A DNA stretch of 64,000 nucleotides from JAAYCB01 sp012744395 (GTDB taxonomy: Bacteria > Planctomycetota > Planctomycetia > Pirellulales > Thermoguttaceae): contig JAQVNJ010000005.1 of NCBI GenBank assembly GCA_028703175.1, positions 1 to 64,000 of the forward strand, read 5' to 3'. The translations under genes were made by a program, and so were the position numbers. The notes beneath the pieces were generated by a model. The model worked only from the letters and a program-made list of their open reading frames with translations. It did not search any database and had not been told where the DNA came from. This document shows positions 57,072 to 64,000 of the stretch, piece by piece; the first letter of the stretch is position 1; every line of letters begins with the position of its first letter.

Positions 57072-59122
57072 TTGGCCAGTCTTCCGCCTCTGCCAACAGC
57101 GGCGAGAAAAAACAGGCTCCGCGAATCGGAGTCTACATCTGCCGTTGCGGGGGCAACATTTCCGACGTGGTGGACATCGAGCGCGTGGTCCAGGCGGCAT
57201 CGCAAATCGCTGATGTCGCCGTCGCTCGGCAAGCACCGGCGATGTGCTCCCAAGCGGGGCAGGACCTTGTTACCGAAGACCTCCGCAACCAGACCGTGGA
57301 CCGGGTCGTGATTGCGGCCTGCACGCCGAGTCTGCACGAGCACACATTCCGCGAGGCGATTGCCCGGGCGGGACGCAACCGCTACCTCTACGAGCACGTC
57401 AACATCCGCGAGCAGGCCAGTTGGTGCAGCAAGTCCGATCCCCAGGGCGCCACCGAGAAGGCGATCCGCCTGGTTGCTGCGGGAGTGGCCAAGGCACGGT
57501 TTGCCGAACCGCTCTCGCCGATCGCCGTCAACGCCAGACGCCACGTCACGGTCGTTGGTGGCGGCATCAGTGGCCTGCGGGCCGCCTGCGACCTGGCGCG
57601 CGCCGGTTTGCCCGTGGCGATTCTGGAAAAGTCGCCCTTCCTGGGCGGCCGCCTCGTGCAATGGGATCGCGTCTATCCGACTGAGCAAGCGGCCTCCGAC
57701 TTGCTCCGGGAGCTTCTCAACGAAGTTGCCGAGCAACCGGGAATCACCGTTTATACGCGGGCGGAGATTGTCGAAGCCCGCGGCTGCGTGGGAGATTTTC
57801 AACTGACCGTAAAACGCCAGCCCCGCGGCGTCGACGACACATTGAGTCCGGAGGAGTTGGGCGCTGCGATCGACGCCTGCCTAGTCCGCGTCCCCTCGGA
57901 GCACGATTTCGGGTTAAGTCAACGCAAGGCGATCTACCGTCCATGCCGGGATTCTTATCCAAACGCGGCGGCGATTGATTGGGAGCATTGCACGCGATGC
58001 GGCGATTGTCTGAAAGCAGCCGGTGGCAAAGGCATTTGTCTGGACGATTCCCCGGAGTTGATCTCGATCCTGACAGGCGCCATCGTGCTGGCGACGGGTT
58101 ATGACTTGTACCAGCCAAAGCCTGGTGAATTTGGATTCATTGACTATCCGCAAGTGATCACACTCGCGCAACTCGAGCGCCTGCTCGATCCGGACGGGCC
58201 CACCGGCGGGAGTCTGGCCCGCGGCGGCAGGCCGATCCAGAACGTTTGCCTGATCCACTGTGTCGGCAGCCGGCAGATCGAAGGGCTCCACGAACCGGGA
58301 CTCGACGGGAAAATCCACGAATACTGCTCCCGCGTTTGCTGCACGGCGACGCTCCGAGCGGCCGCCGAGGTCCGCCGCGGCCTCCCGGCGACGAATGTCT
58401 TCGAGCTGTATCAGGACATTCGCACCTACGGCCGGAACCACGAGCAATATTATGAAGACGCGATGCGGGCAGGCGTGATTTTTCTCTGTTACGCGGCGGA
58501 CCAGCCTCCCCTGGTCCTCAAAAACCCGGCTTCCGGCGGCGCGCCGCTCTCCGTAGTCGTCAAGGACAGGCTCACCTTCGGCGAGGAGTTGGAAATACCC
58601 GCTGACCTGGTCGTGCTGGCCACCGGCATGGTGCCGCGAAATCTCGATCCGATCATCGATCGGTTGAAGCTGTCCCGGAGCGCCGAAGGCTTCCTCCAAG
58701 AGGTCCACCCCAAGCTTCGACCGGTCGAGCTCGCCGTCAGCGGAGTGTTCGTGGCCGGAACATCCCAGGCGCCGATGGATCTCGCTGAGAGTTGTTCCAG
58801 CGGATCCGCGGCGGCCGTCAAGGCGGCGGCTCTTTTGTCCCGCGGGCATATCGAGCTCGACCCCTTCCGGGCGCGCGTCGATCGGGATCGCTGTCGCGGC
58901 GAGGGTAAATGCGTTGAGGCATGTGAGCACCAAAAGGCGATCACGTTTGTGGAAACCGCAAGCCACGGCGAAACGTCTCGATGCGCCCAAGTCAATTCCG
59001 CGCTGTGCAACGGCTGCGGAATCTGCGTGGCCGCCTGCCCCCACCAGGCAATCGACATCGCCGGCTGGCAACTTGCGCAGTTCGACGCGATCGTCGACGC
59101 GCTGGTCGCGGATTACTCTTAA
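57068..59122 (+). CDS. HdrA/QmoB-like flavoprotein lacking some Fe-S cysteines
   Basis: This 684-residue protein has the HdrA N-terminal domain (IGVYICRCGGNISDVVDIER, C60, C85, C120), then FAD motif VTVVGGGISGLRAACDLA at about 160-177. The HdrA Cys-rich loop after the FAD motif is missing (VYPTEQAASD instead). A first ferredoxin-like site is incomplete (CTRCGDCLKAAGGKG). IHCVGSRQIEGLHEPG and YCSRVCCTATLRAA are kept. The C-terminal double ferredoxin has CRGEGKCVEAC and CNGCGICVAACP. It resembles QmoB without its MvhD domain, which is encoded upstream. It probably forms the core of the electron-transfer complex with the smaller HdrA. Confidence 0.9.
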   Translation: MIGQSSASANSGEKKQAPRIGVYICRCGGNISDVVDIERVVQAASQIADVAVARQAPAMCSQAGQDLVTEDLRNQTVDRVVIAACTPSLHEHTFREAIARAGRNRYLYEHVNIREQASWCSKSDPQGATEKAIRLVAAGVAKARFAEPLSPIAVNARRHVTVVGGGISGLRAACDLARAGLPVAILEKSPFLGGRLVQWDRVYPTEQAASDLLRELLNEVAEQPGITVYTRAEIVEARGCVGDFQLTVKRQPRGVDDTLSPEELGAAIDACLVRVPSEHDFGLSQRKAIYRPCRDSYPNAAAIDWEHCTRCGDCLKAAGGKGICLDDSPELISILTGAIVLATGYDLYQPKPGEFGFIDYPQVITLAQLERLLDPDGPTGGSLARGGRPIQNVCLIHCVGSRQIEGLHEPGLDGKIHEYCSRVCCTATLRAAAEVRRGLPATNVFELYQDIRTYGRNHEQYYEDAMRAGVIFLCYAADQPPLVLKNPASGGAPLSVVVKDRLTFGEELEIPADLVVLATGMVPRNLDPIIDRLKLSRSAEGFLQEVHPKLRPVELAVSGVFVAGTSQAPMDLAESCSSGSAAAVKAAALLSRGHIELDPFRARVDRDRCRGEGKCVEACEHQKAITFVETASHGETSRCAQVNSALCNGCGICVAACPHQAIDIAGWQLAQFDAIVDALVADYS

Positions 59123-59134
59123 GAAAGGAACGCC

Positions 59135-59464
59135 ATGCCGGAGCAATCGGAACCGACAACGACTTCGACAAGGGCAAACAAGCCGATCCAGATCCTCCGC
59201 CAACGGCGCGGAGGAGTGCCCCGCGGACTGGTCGAACGATACCGGCAACAGGGCATCGTCTGCAAGCGGTTGAACGACGCTCTGCGGGAAGGGCCAATGA
59301 CTGTCCCCGAACTGGCCCAGCAAGTCGACTTGCCGGCCGATGAAGTTCTCTGGTACGTGATGGGAATGAAAAAATATGGCAAGGTCGCGGAGGCCGACCA
59401 GGCCGATGGTTACTTCAAGTATCGCCTGGTGGATCAGCCTCGACACACGGAGGAGAGAACGTGA
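59135..59464 (+). CDS. Small winged-helix protein of the Hdr/Qmo operon
   Basis: This 109-residue protein starts after AAAGGA. The region 38-105 looks like a winged helix (GIVCKRLNDALREGPMTVPE, LAQQVDLPADEVLWYVMGMK, KVAEADQADGYFKYRLVDQP). The N-terminus is polar and disordered. Similar small proteins sit between hdrA and hdrC/qmoC genes elsewhere in my memory, with no known role. It may be a structural subunit or regulator. Its stop overlaps the GTG start of the QmoC-like gene. Confidence 0.7.
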   Translation: MPEQSEPTTTSTRANKPIQILRQRRGGVPRGLVERYRQQGIVCKRLNDALREGPMTVPELAQQVDLPADEVLWYVMGMKKYGKVAEADQADGYFKYRLVDQPRHTEERT

Positions 59465-60633
59465 GCACGATCGTGAACCCGGATCTGCACCGTGAAATCG
59501 CCGCGTTCGGCTGCGACGAGATCACGCGGTGCATCAACTGCGGGAACTGCACGGCGGTGTGTTCCTTGTCCGGCAACGGCGCCGTGTTCCCGCGCAAAAC
59601 CATCCGATACATTCAGCTCGGTTTGAAAGACCGCCTGGTGGCCTCAATCGAGCCTTGGCTCTGCTACTACTGCGGCGAATGCTCGGAGACCTGCCCGCAA
59701 CAGGCGAACCCGGGCGAGATCATGATGACCATGCGCCGCTGGTTGACGGCCGAGTACGATCGTTCCGGGCTTGCCCGCCGCCTCTACACGTCGGCCAAGC
59801 ACATCTGGCTGGCGATTTTCGGGCGGGCGATGATTCCCCTGGTTTTGCTCGCCCTGTTTCATGGATTGACCGGGTTTCGATGGATCGTGACCGACCGCGT
59901 TGAACTGAATCGATTCGCGCCGGTGATGTGGGTCTGGATCGCGGTGTTGATCCATTTCGCCTTCCTCGGATATCGCGTTCTCTCCAACGCGTGGACGATG
60001 AGCCGGCTTGTGCTCGGAGACGCTCCTGCCAGACCGCGCATCCCGTTGAGCGTCTACCTGGGCGAGTTGAAAACCTTCGTGCTCCATTTTCTGACGCAGA
60101 AACGGTGGCGCGACTGCGGACCGCGCCATCACGGCCGATGGCTGCAACACCTGGTGCTGGTTGCCGGGTACCTGACGATGCTCGTGCTGGTCGTCGGACT
60201 GTTGGGTTGGTTCCAGACCGACGCGATTTATCCTTGGCGCCATCCGCAGCGTTGGCTCGGTTATTTGGCCACCGCCGCGCTGCTCTACGGTTGCGTGGGA
60301 GCCCTTGCCGGGCGACTCCGCAAGCGGGAACAACTCCACAAGGTCTCCCATTTGAGCGATTGGCTCTTTCCCGGATTCATTCTGGTAGGTGCGATTACGG
60401 GCATCCTGATCCACGTATTCCGCTACGCGGGGTGGCCCTGGCCGACGTATGCCACCTACCTGATCCATCTGATGGCGATGATCTCCATGCTGGACGTCGA
60501 AGTCGGAATCGGCAAGTGGATGCACTTGATTTACCGGCCCTTGGCGCTCTACTTATCGGCGGTCAAACACAAGGCCGAGCAAGCCGGTTCGCAAGCCCTG
60601 GCCAGCGATCCGCGGCGGCCGGCGCCGGCGTGA
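59461..60633 (+). CDS. QmoC-like (HdrC-HdrE fusion) membrane electron-transfer subunit
   Basis: GTG 59461 overlaps the preceding TGA. The 390-residue product has an N-terminal HdrC-type double [4Fe-4S] domain (C24/27/30/34 in CINCGNCTAVC and C68/71/74/78 in CYYCGECSETC). Six TM helices follow from about 115, with His in several (LALFHGLTGF, VLIHFAFLGY, LQHLVLVAGY, KVSHLSDWLF, YLIHLMAMIS, WMHLIYRPLA), suitable for b-haems and quinone exchange. This is the QmoC layout. It would connect the soluble HdrA-like flavoproteins to the membrane quinone pool. No dsr, apr or sat genes are present in the window. Confidence 0.92.
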   Translation: MSTIVNPDLHREIAAFGCDEITRCINCGNCTAVCSLSGNGAVFPRKTIRYIQLGLKDRLVASIEPWLCYYCGECSETCPQQANPGEIMMTMRRWLTAEYDRSGLARRLYTSAKHIWLAIFGRAMIPLVLLALFHGLTGFRWIVTDRVELNRFAPVMWVWIAVLIHFAFLGYRVLSNAWTMSRLVLGDAPARPRIPLSVYLGELKTFVLHFLTQKRWRDCGPRHHGRWLQHLVLVAGYLTMLVLVVGLLGWFQTDAIYPWRHPQRWLGYLATAALLYGCVGALAGRLRKREQLHKVSHLSDWLFPGFILVGAITGILIHVFRYAGWPWPTYATYLIHLMAMISMLDVEVGIGKWMHLIYRPLALYLSAVKHKAEQAGSQALASDPRRPAPA

Positions 60634-60732
60634 ACGAAACAGCAGGATTGCCGGCGGGGGGCAGGCAACCTTGAGCAAGGCGGGCGGAACCCGATCTGCG
60701 GCAGGCACTGGGACCGGGCGGGGCCTTTCAGT

Positions 60733-60738
60733 TATACT
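60733..60738 (+). promoter_or_regulatory. -10 box TATACT directly before the ArsR start
   Basis: TATACT ends 6 nt before the ATG at 60745, so transcription would start at or next to the ATG and the mRNA would be leaderless. A weak -35 (GGGACC, 60710-60715) lies 17 nt upstream. Confidence 0.5.
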
Positions 60739-60744
60739 ACGGAG

Positions 60745-61116
60745 ATGAAAGAAGAAACGACAAGCCAGGAACCGGGGTTCGCGTTTTGGGAAGAGCGGGC
60801 GCGGCTCCTGCGCACGATCGCCCACCCCGTGCGGCTGGCGATCCTCGAATCCCTCTGCGACGGCCCGCGCTGCGTAACAGACATCAACGCGCTGATCGCG
60901 ATTGCCCAGCCGCACCTTTCCCAGCACATCGCGGCGCTCCGCAATGCGCGGTTGATCGCCTGCCATGTCAACGGGCCGCTCCGCTGCTACTATATTCTCA
61001 AGCCGACTCTCGTCAGATCGCTGATCCGCCTGGTTTCCAGCGATCACTCGGAGCGGCAATGCGTACGCGAAACGGTGATCCGCCAAGCCCAGAGGCGGCG
61101 AGAAACCACCCGTTGA
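60745..61116 (+). CDS. ArsR-family transcriptional regulator
   Basis: This 123-residue protein has the ArsR winged helix: RLLRTIAHPVRLAILESLCD, VTDINALIAIAQPHLSQHIA (recognition helix) and LRNARLIACHVNGPLRCYYI. Cys at 38, 43, 73, 81 and 106 could form disulfide or tetrasulfide bonds, as in persulfide sensors BigR and SqrR, though the exact pair is not obvious. The gene starts 111 bp after the QmoC-like gene. It likely represses the DsrE-Qmo operon or the adjacent MFS gene in response to a sulfur species. The near-absent 5' leader is unusual. The effector is unknown. Confidence 0.88.
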   Translation: MKEETTSQEPGFAFWEERARLLRTIAHPVRLAILESLCDGPRCVTDINALIAIAQPHLSQHIAALRNARLIACHVNGPLRCYYILKPTLVRSLIRLVSSDHSERQCVRETVIRQAQRRRETTR

Positions 61117-61154
61117 AGCATCCACCGACAAGTCGTCAAGGAGAATGACGCCGC

Positions 61155-62564
61155 GTGGTCAAGCCGATTTTCGCCCGAGACTTTTTCCGCGGACCTTGTC
61201 TGTCAGGCAACGCCGCACGGACGTTTCGGCTGCATTTGGCTTATGCCCTGCTCGATGCAACCGCCGGCGGCATCCTCCTGAATGCCCCGCTGATTGCCAT
61301 CAAATCATTCCAGGCCGCCAATTGGCACTTGCCGCTGCGGGAAATCTACTCGGGCCTGGGAATGCTTCTCGCACTCTATCTCGGCAGTCGGATGGCGTCA
61401 CGCCGCAAGATGCCGTTCATTTTTATTCCGGGCGTCGCGGCCGCAGTCTCCAGCATGGCGATGGCCACGGCCACGGGCAGCGCTTTCTGGTTTCTCACCC
61501 TGCTGGGCGTCGGGGCCTTGTTCGAAATCGTCACCCGGCCCGCGATCACGGCTGTCTTAAGACTGAATTACCCCGTCGAGCAGCGCGGCCACGCCACGGG
61601 CGAGGTGCGGAAGTGGTCATCGCTCTGCTTCGTGGCCTCGAGCGTCACCGCGGCCGTGGTCCTCCACCTGGCCTCCCAACGGGTCGGAAACGCTGGCGAG
61701 GTTGCCGCAGCCGGCTGGGCGAGCGAGGTCCTGCGATGGTCCGCCGAGCACATGGCCCAGGTTCTCATGGTACTCGCCGGGTTTCTCAGCCTTGCCAGCT
61801 TTGTCTGCTTCCGGCAGATTCATGTCGAGGAGACAATCGGTTCCGAACCCGCGGACCGGCGGCTGGAGATCGGTGGCAGCTTCCGGGAGGCCGTGGGCGT
61901 GCTGGCCCACGACGGCCGCTACCGGCGGTATCTGATCGGGTGCTTTCTGGACGGGTTCTTCCAGATGCTCTATTTCCCCTTGATTTGGAGCCTGCTGAGC
62001 CGTGATCTGGGCTTCGGCTACGTAAGCTGCAATGCCCTGATGCACGCCCTGCCGGCACTTGTCGCGTTTTTCGCAACCGGCTGGCTGGGCAAGCTGTTTG
62101 ACCGGACCAATCCTTGGCTCTCGTGGGCGTACGTCCGCTTCGTGTGGGGTCTAGACGCGCTCCTGCTGGCCGCCACGCCGCCGCTCGCCCTGCTTTTTCC
62201 ACCGGCCTTGGTCGCCCTGCCCGTTGCCGGCCGAGTCTTGCGTGGCGGCGTGCAAGGGGGATGGTGGATTCTGTGGTGGCAGATCGGAATCACGCACTTC
62301 GCGCCCCCGGGCGGAGATACGAGCCGCTACATGGGCATCATGGTCTTTCTCAATGGGATCATTCGCTTCAGCGCGTCGGCCGCCGGAATGATCCTCGCCG
62401 CGATGGCCGTCTCGCCCCAGACGCTGCTCGTCGTCGGTGGAATCGGCGTCATTTTCTCGGGTTTCTATTCGCTCTATCAAGCCGCTGCTGAAAGAAAACG
62501 CCACCAGCCGGAGACGATCGCCGAGTTTGAACGCCAATTCACCGGCGGACCACCGGCGCGATAG
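61155..62564 (+). CDS. MFS transporter
   Basis: GTG 61155 follows an AAGGAG box 11 nt upstream and gives 469 residues. Twelve or so hydrophobic segments are visible (LLDATAGGILLNAPLIAI, GVAAAVSSMAMATATG, YLIGCFLDGFFQMLYFPLIW, LPALVAFFATGWLGKLFDRT, SAAGMILAAMAVSPQTLLVV). Charged loops RMASRRKMP and LFDRTNPW lie where MFS signature loops occur. The substrate is unknown. It is 38 bp downstream of the ArsR gene and could be cotranscribed with it. An ATG at 61145 is out of frame and not used. Confidence 0.85.
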   Translation: MVKPIFARDFFRGPCLSGNAARTFRLHLAYALLDATAGGILLNAPLIAIKSFQAANWHLPLREIYSGLGMLLALYLGSRMASRRKMPFIFIPGVAAAVSSMAMATATGSAFWFLTLLGVGALFEIVTRPAITAVLRLNYPVEQRGHATGEVRKWSSLCFVASSVTAAVVLHLASQRVGNAGEVAAAGWASEVLRWSAEHMAQVLMVLAGFLSLASFVCFRQIHVEETIGSEPADRRLEIGGSFREAVGVLAHDGRYRRYLIGCFLDGFFQMLYFPLIWSLLSRDLGFGYVSCNALMHALPALVAFFATGWLGKLFDRTNPWLSWAYVRFVWGLDALLLAATPPLALLFPPALVALPVAGRVLRGGVQGGWWILWWQIGITHFAPPGGDTSRYMGIMVFLNGIIRFSASAAGMILAAMAVSPQTLLVVGGIGVIFSGFYSLYQAAAERKRHQPETIAEFERQFTGGPPAR

Positions 62565-62666
62565 GAGGACACAGGATCGGCCTGCCAAACGTTACAGGTC
62601 CTCGACAACAAGAATCACTCCGGCACCGCCGCGCCAAGATCGGCCGCGGCTGTCCGCCCCTGATTC

Positions 62667-62681
62667 CGGCACGGAATTTGC
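62667..62681 (+). promoter_or_regulatory. Candidate sigma-54 promoter of the exported NifX-like gene
   Basis: CGGCAC-GGAAT-TTGC keeps GG-N10-GC and matches TGGCAC-N5-TTGC except at the first base. It lies 243 nt before the start codon, so the leader would be long. No dyad like those at 48.5 kb was found upstream. Confidence 0.5.
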
Positions 62682-62924
62682 CCCCTGGAATTCATCGAGA
62701 AGCCGCCTTGTGACGAGGCCGGTCCGCATGGCGGCATGGGGATGGGGTCTGTTGCTCCAGCAATCGTGGCAGTCCGGAAGATTCGTGGCGCTGCAATCGT
62801 TGCTCGGGGCGACTTGACGAAGCGTGAAAAACTTGCAGGGTGCGGCGGTCTCGCGCGGCAGCTGCCCCCCCGATGTGGCAAGTCCATTGTGCCTGCGCGA
62901 AGCCGAATCCATGGGAGAATTGTG

Positions 62925-63941
62925 ATGAGATCCTTGCTATCGCTGGCCGTTGCGGGAATCGCGATTTCCGGCGTTGCCGTGCCGATGGCCCGTGCCCAAC
63001 GAGGCGTCGGCGACGCGACGGGCGTCGTCAGGCAGTCGCTGAGACCGGAAATCGTCCTGCTTTCCGGCAAGATCATCGAAGTCCAGACCGGACCGTGCGC
63101 TGCCACGACGGGCCGGTCGCTGACCGGCGCCCACGTCATCCTGGAATCGCCCGACAAGGAGCAGTTCAACATCCACCTGGGCCCGGCCGAGGCGCTCGCC
63201 CGAGTCGTTGCCCGGCTGTCCGCGGGGCAAGAGATCGCTGTCCGGGCGTTCCGCACGGAACAGATGAAAGAGAACCACTACGTTGCGCAAACGCTGACCG
63301 TCGGCAAGACGACCGTCGAACTCCGCGATGCCAGCCTCCGTCCCGCCTGGGCCCTGGGCGGAACGGCTCCGCGCGGCATGGCGGCTGGGTGGGCTGGTCG
63401 CGGCAGGGGGCGTGGCGGCCCGGGGTGGGGACGCGGTCGCGGGGGATGGCCTGCCCCGCAGCAACCTGGAGCGGTCATCGCCGAGCGGCGCCCCGCCGCA
63501 ACCGGCAAGGAAGCGCCCGGCATCCGCGATATCAAACAGCCCGCCACAGCCGGCATCATCGCCGTCACGGCGGTGGAACCGTCGCTCGATGCGGCTCTGG
63601 ATCCTCGATTCGGCCGCTGCCGCTACATTCTTCTCGTCAACACCGAGAGAGAGACCTTCGAAGCGCTCGAAAACACAGACACGGCTGCCGGCAATGCGGG
63701 CGTGCAGGCGGCCGAGACGATTGCCAGAAAGGGCGCCACCGTCCTGTTGACCGGTAAGTGCGGGCCGAGCGCTTCGCGCGCGCTTGCCGCCGCGCAAGTT
63801 CGAGTCGTCTCCGGCTGCTCCGGCACGGTCCGCGCCGTGGTCAAGCAGTTCAAGGCGGGACAGCTTCCGCCGGCGAGCAAAGCCGAGGCGGCGCCAGACT
63901 CCGCCCCGGGCAAGGCGCCCGCTCTTGGCAAGCGGACATAA
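62925..63941 (+). CDS. Exported protein with C-terminal NifX-like (DIM) domain
   Basis: ATG 62925 follows GGGAGAA and gives 338 residues. Residues 1-24 are a signal peptide (MRSLLSLAVAGIAISGVAVP). Next is an OB-like beta domain of about 100 residues (VLLSGKIIEVQTGPCAATTG, IHLGPAEALARVVARLSAGQ), a Gly/Arg/Trp-rich linker, and at about 205-310 a DIM/NifX-like domain (GIIAVTAVEPSLDAALDPRF, GRCRYILLVNTERETFEALE, GATVLLTGKCGPSASRALAA, VRVVSGCSGTVRAV). Known DIM proteins are cytoplasmic, so export is odd. It could bind a metal or metal-sulfur cluster in the periplasm. It follows the MFS gene and may be sigma-54 controlled. Confidence 0.82.
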   Translation: MRSLLSLAVAGIAISGVAVPMARAQRGVGDATGVVRQSLRPEIVLLSGKIIEVQTGPCAATTGRSLTGAHVILESPDKEQFNIHLGPAEALARVVARLSAGQEIAVRAFRTEQMKENHYVAQTLTVGKTTVELRDASLRPAWALGGTAPRGMAAGWAGRGRGRGGPGWGRGRGGWPAPQQPGAVIAERRPAATGKEAPGIRDIKQPATAGIIAVTAVEPSLDAALDPRFGRCRYILLVNTERETFEALENTDTAAGNAGVQAAETIARKGATVLLTGKCGPSASRALAAAQVRVVSGCSGTVRAVVKQFKAGQLPPASKAEAAPDSAPGKAPALGKRT

Positions 63942-64000
63942 GATCGGGCAAAGCCTACGCGTCCAAAGCCTGGGCAGATGCATTCTCACCCTGCGGCCGG

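Noticed and set aside
61145..62005. ATG with close Shine-Dalgarno just before the MFS gene
   Set aside because: It opens an Arg/Pro-rich out-of-frame shadow without membrane segments; the GTG at 61155 gives the real transporter.
1..64000. tRNA, rRNA, CRISPR arrays, prophage or integrative element
   Set aside because: No cloverleaf with T-loop consensus, no regularly spaced direct repeats of 25-40 bp with unique spacers, and no integrase or phage gene were seen by eye.

Overview
The window looks like a chromosomal segment of a member of the Planctomycetota, most likely Pirellulales-related. It is GC-rich. It carries Tat-signal Gfo/Idh/MocA dehydrogenases, sugar-phosphate isomerase/epimerase-like TIM barrels, a CxPxR sulfatase, an SHD1-domain secreted protein and other lineage-typical secreted proteins. 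No rRNA, tRNA, CRISPR array, IS element or phage gene was seen. Lineage is inferred from gene content only.

Layout. 1-20.7 kb is mainly carbohydrate-related and housekeeping: a truncated dehydrogenase, three TIM-barrel genes (one with a damaged 3' end), an Agl23-like membrane glycosyltransferase, an iron-type solute-binding lipoprotein, an HEXXH secreted protein, a sulfatase, purB, a TPR protein, an HD hydrolase, a large secreted protein, an SDR, a Tat dehydrogenase and an exported epimerase-like protein. 20.7-25.3 kb has a DUF3754-like protein, RecQ and a free-standing RNA polymerase alpha-CTD-like protein. 25.8-30.7 kb is a polyphosphate cluster (CHAD, Ppx/GppA, Ppk1). 31-34.9 kb has a GH5 enzyme and an FAD oxidoreductase with carbohydrate-binding-like ends.

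34.9-39.5 kb is a sulfane-sulfur operon on the minus strand: an exported metallo-beta-lactamase/triple-rhodanese protein and two YeeE/YedE transporter subunits, the second fused to three rhodanese domains. 39.7-42.7 kb has a DJ-1 protein, an FHA protein, a Tat-signal DegT aminotransferase and a small J protein.

42.8-50.2 kb appears to be a sigma-54 regulon. A PAS-AAA-Fis activator with a cysteine-rich PAS domain lies among at least four -24/-12 promoters. These are associated with pairs of a short dyad, (T/G)(C/T)GCA-N3-TGC, repeated at 32-33 bp. The targets appear to be nadB with a stress-protein operon, a methyltransferase, the activator itself, and a NifX-like protein with a radical SAM enzyme. 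A fifth -24/-12 site precedes an exported NifX-like protein at 62.9 kb. The arrangement resembles the orange-protein (Orp) regulon of Desulfovibrio.

54.5-60.6 kb is a DsrE-TusA-MvhD-like-HdrA-HdrA-wHTH-QmoC-like operon behind a strong sigma-70-type promoter, followed by an ArsR regulator and an MFS transporter. It reads as a split quinone-interacting (Qmo-like) electron-transfer complex coupled to sulfur-carrier proteins. Together with the rhodanese/YeeE operon and the cysteine-bearing regulators it suggests a redox- and sulfur-responsive, probably facultatively or strictly anaerobic lifestyle. This is an inference from gene families.
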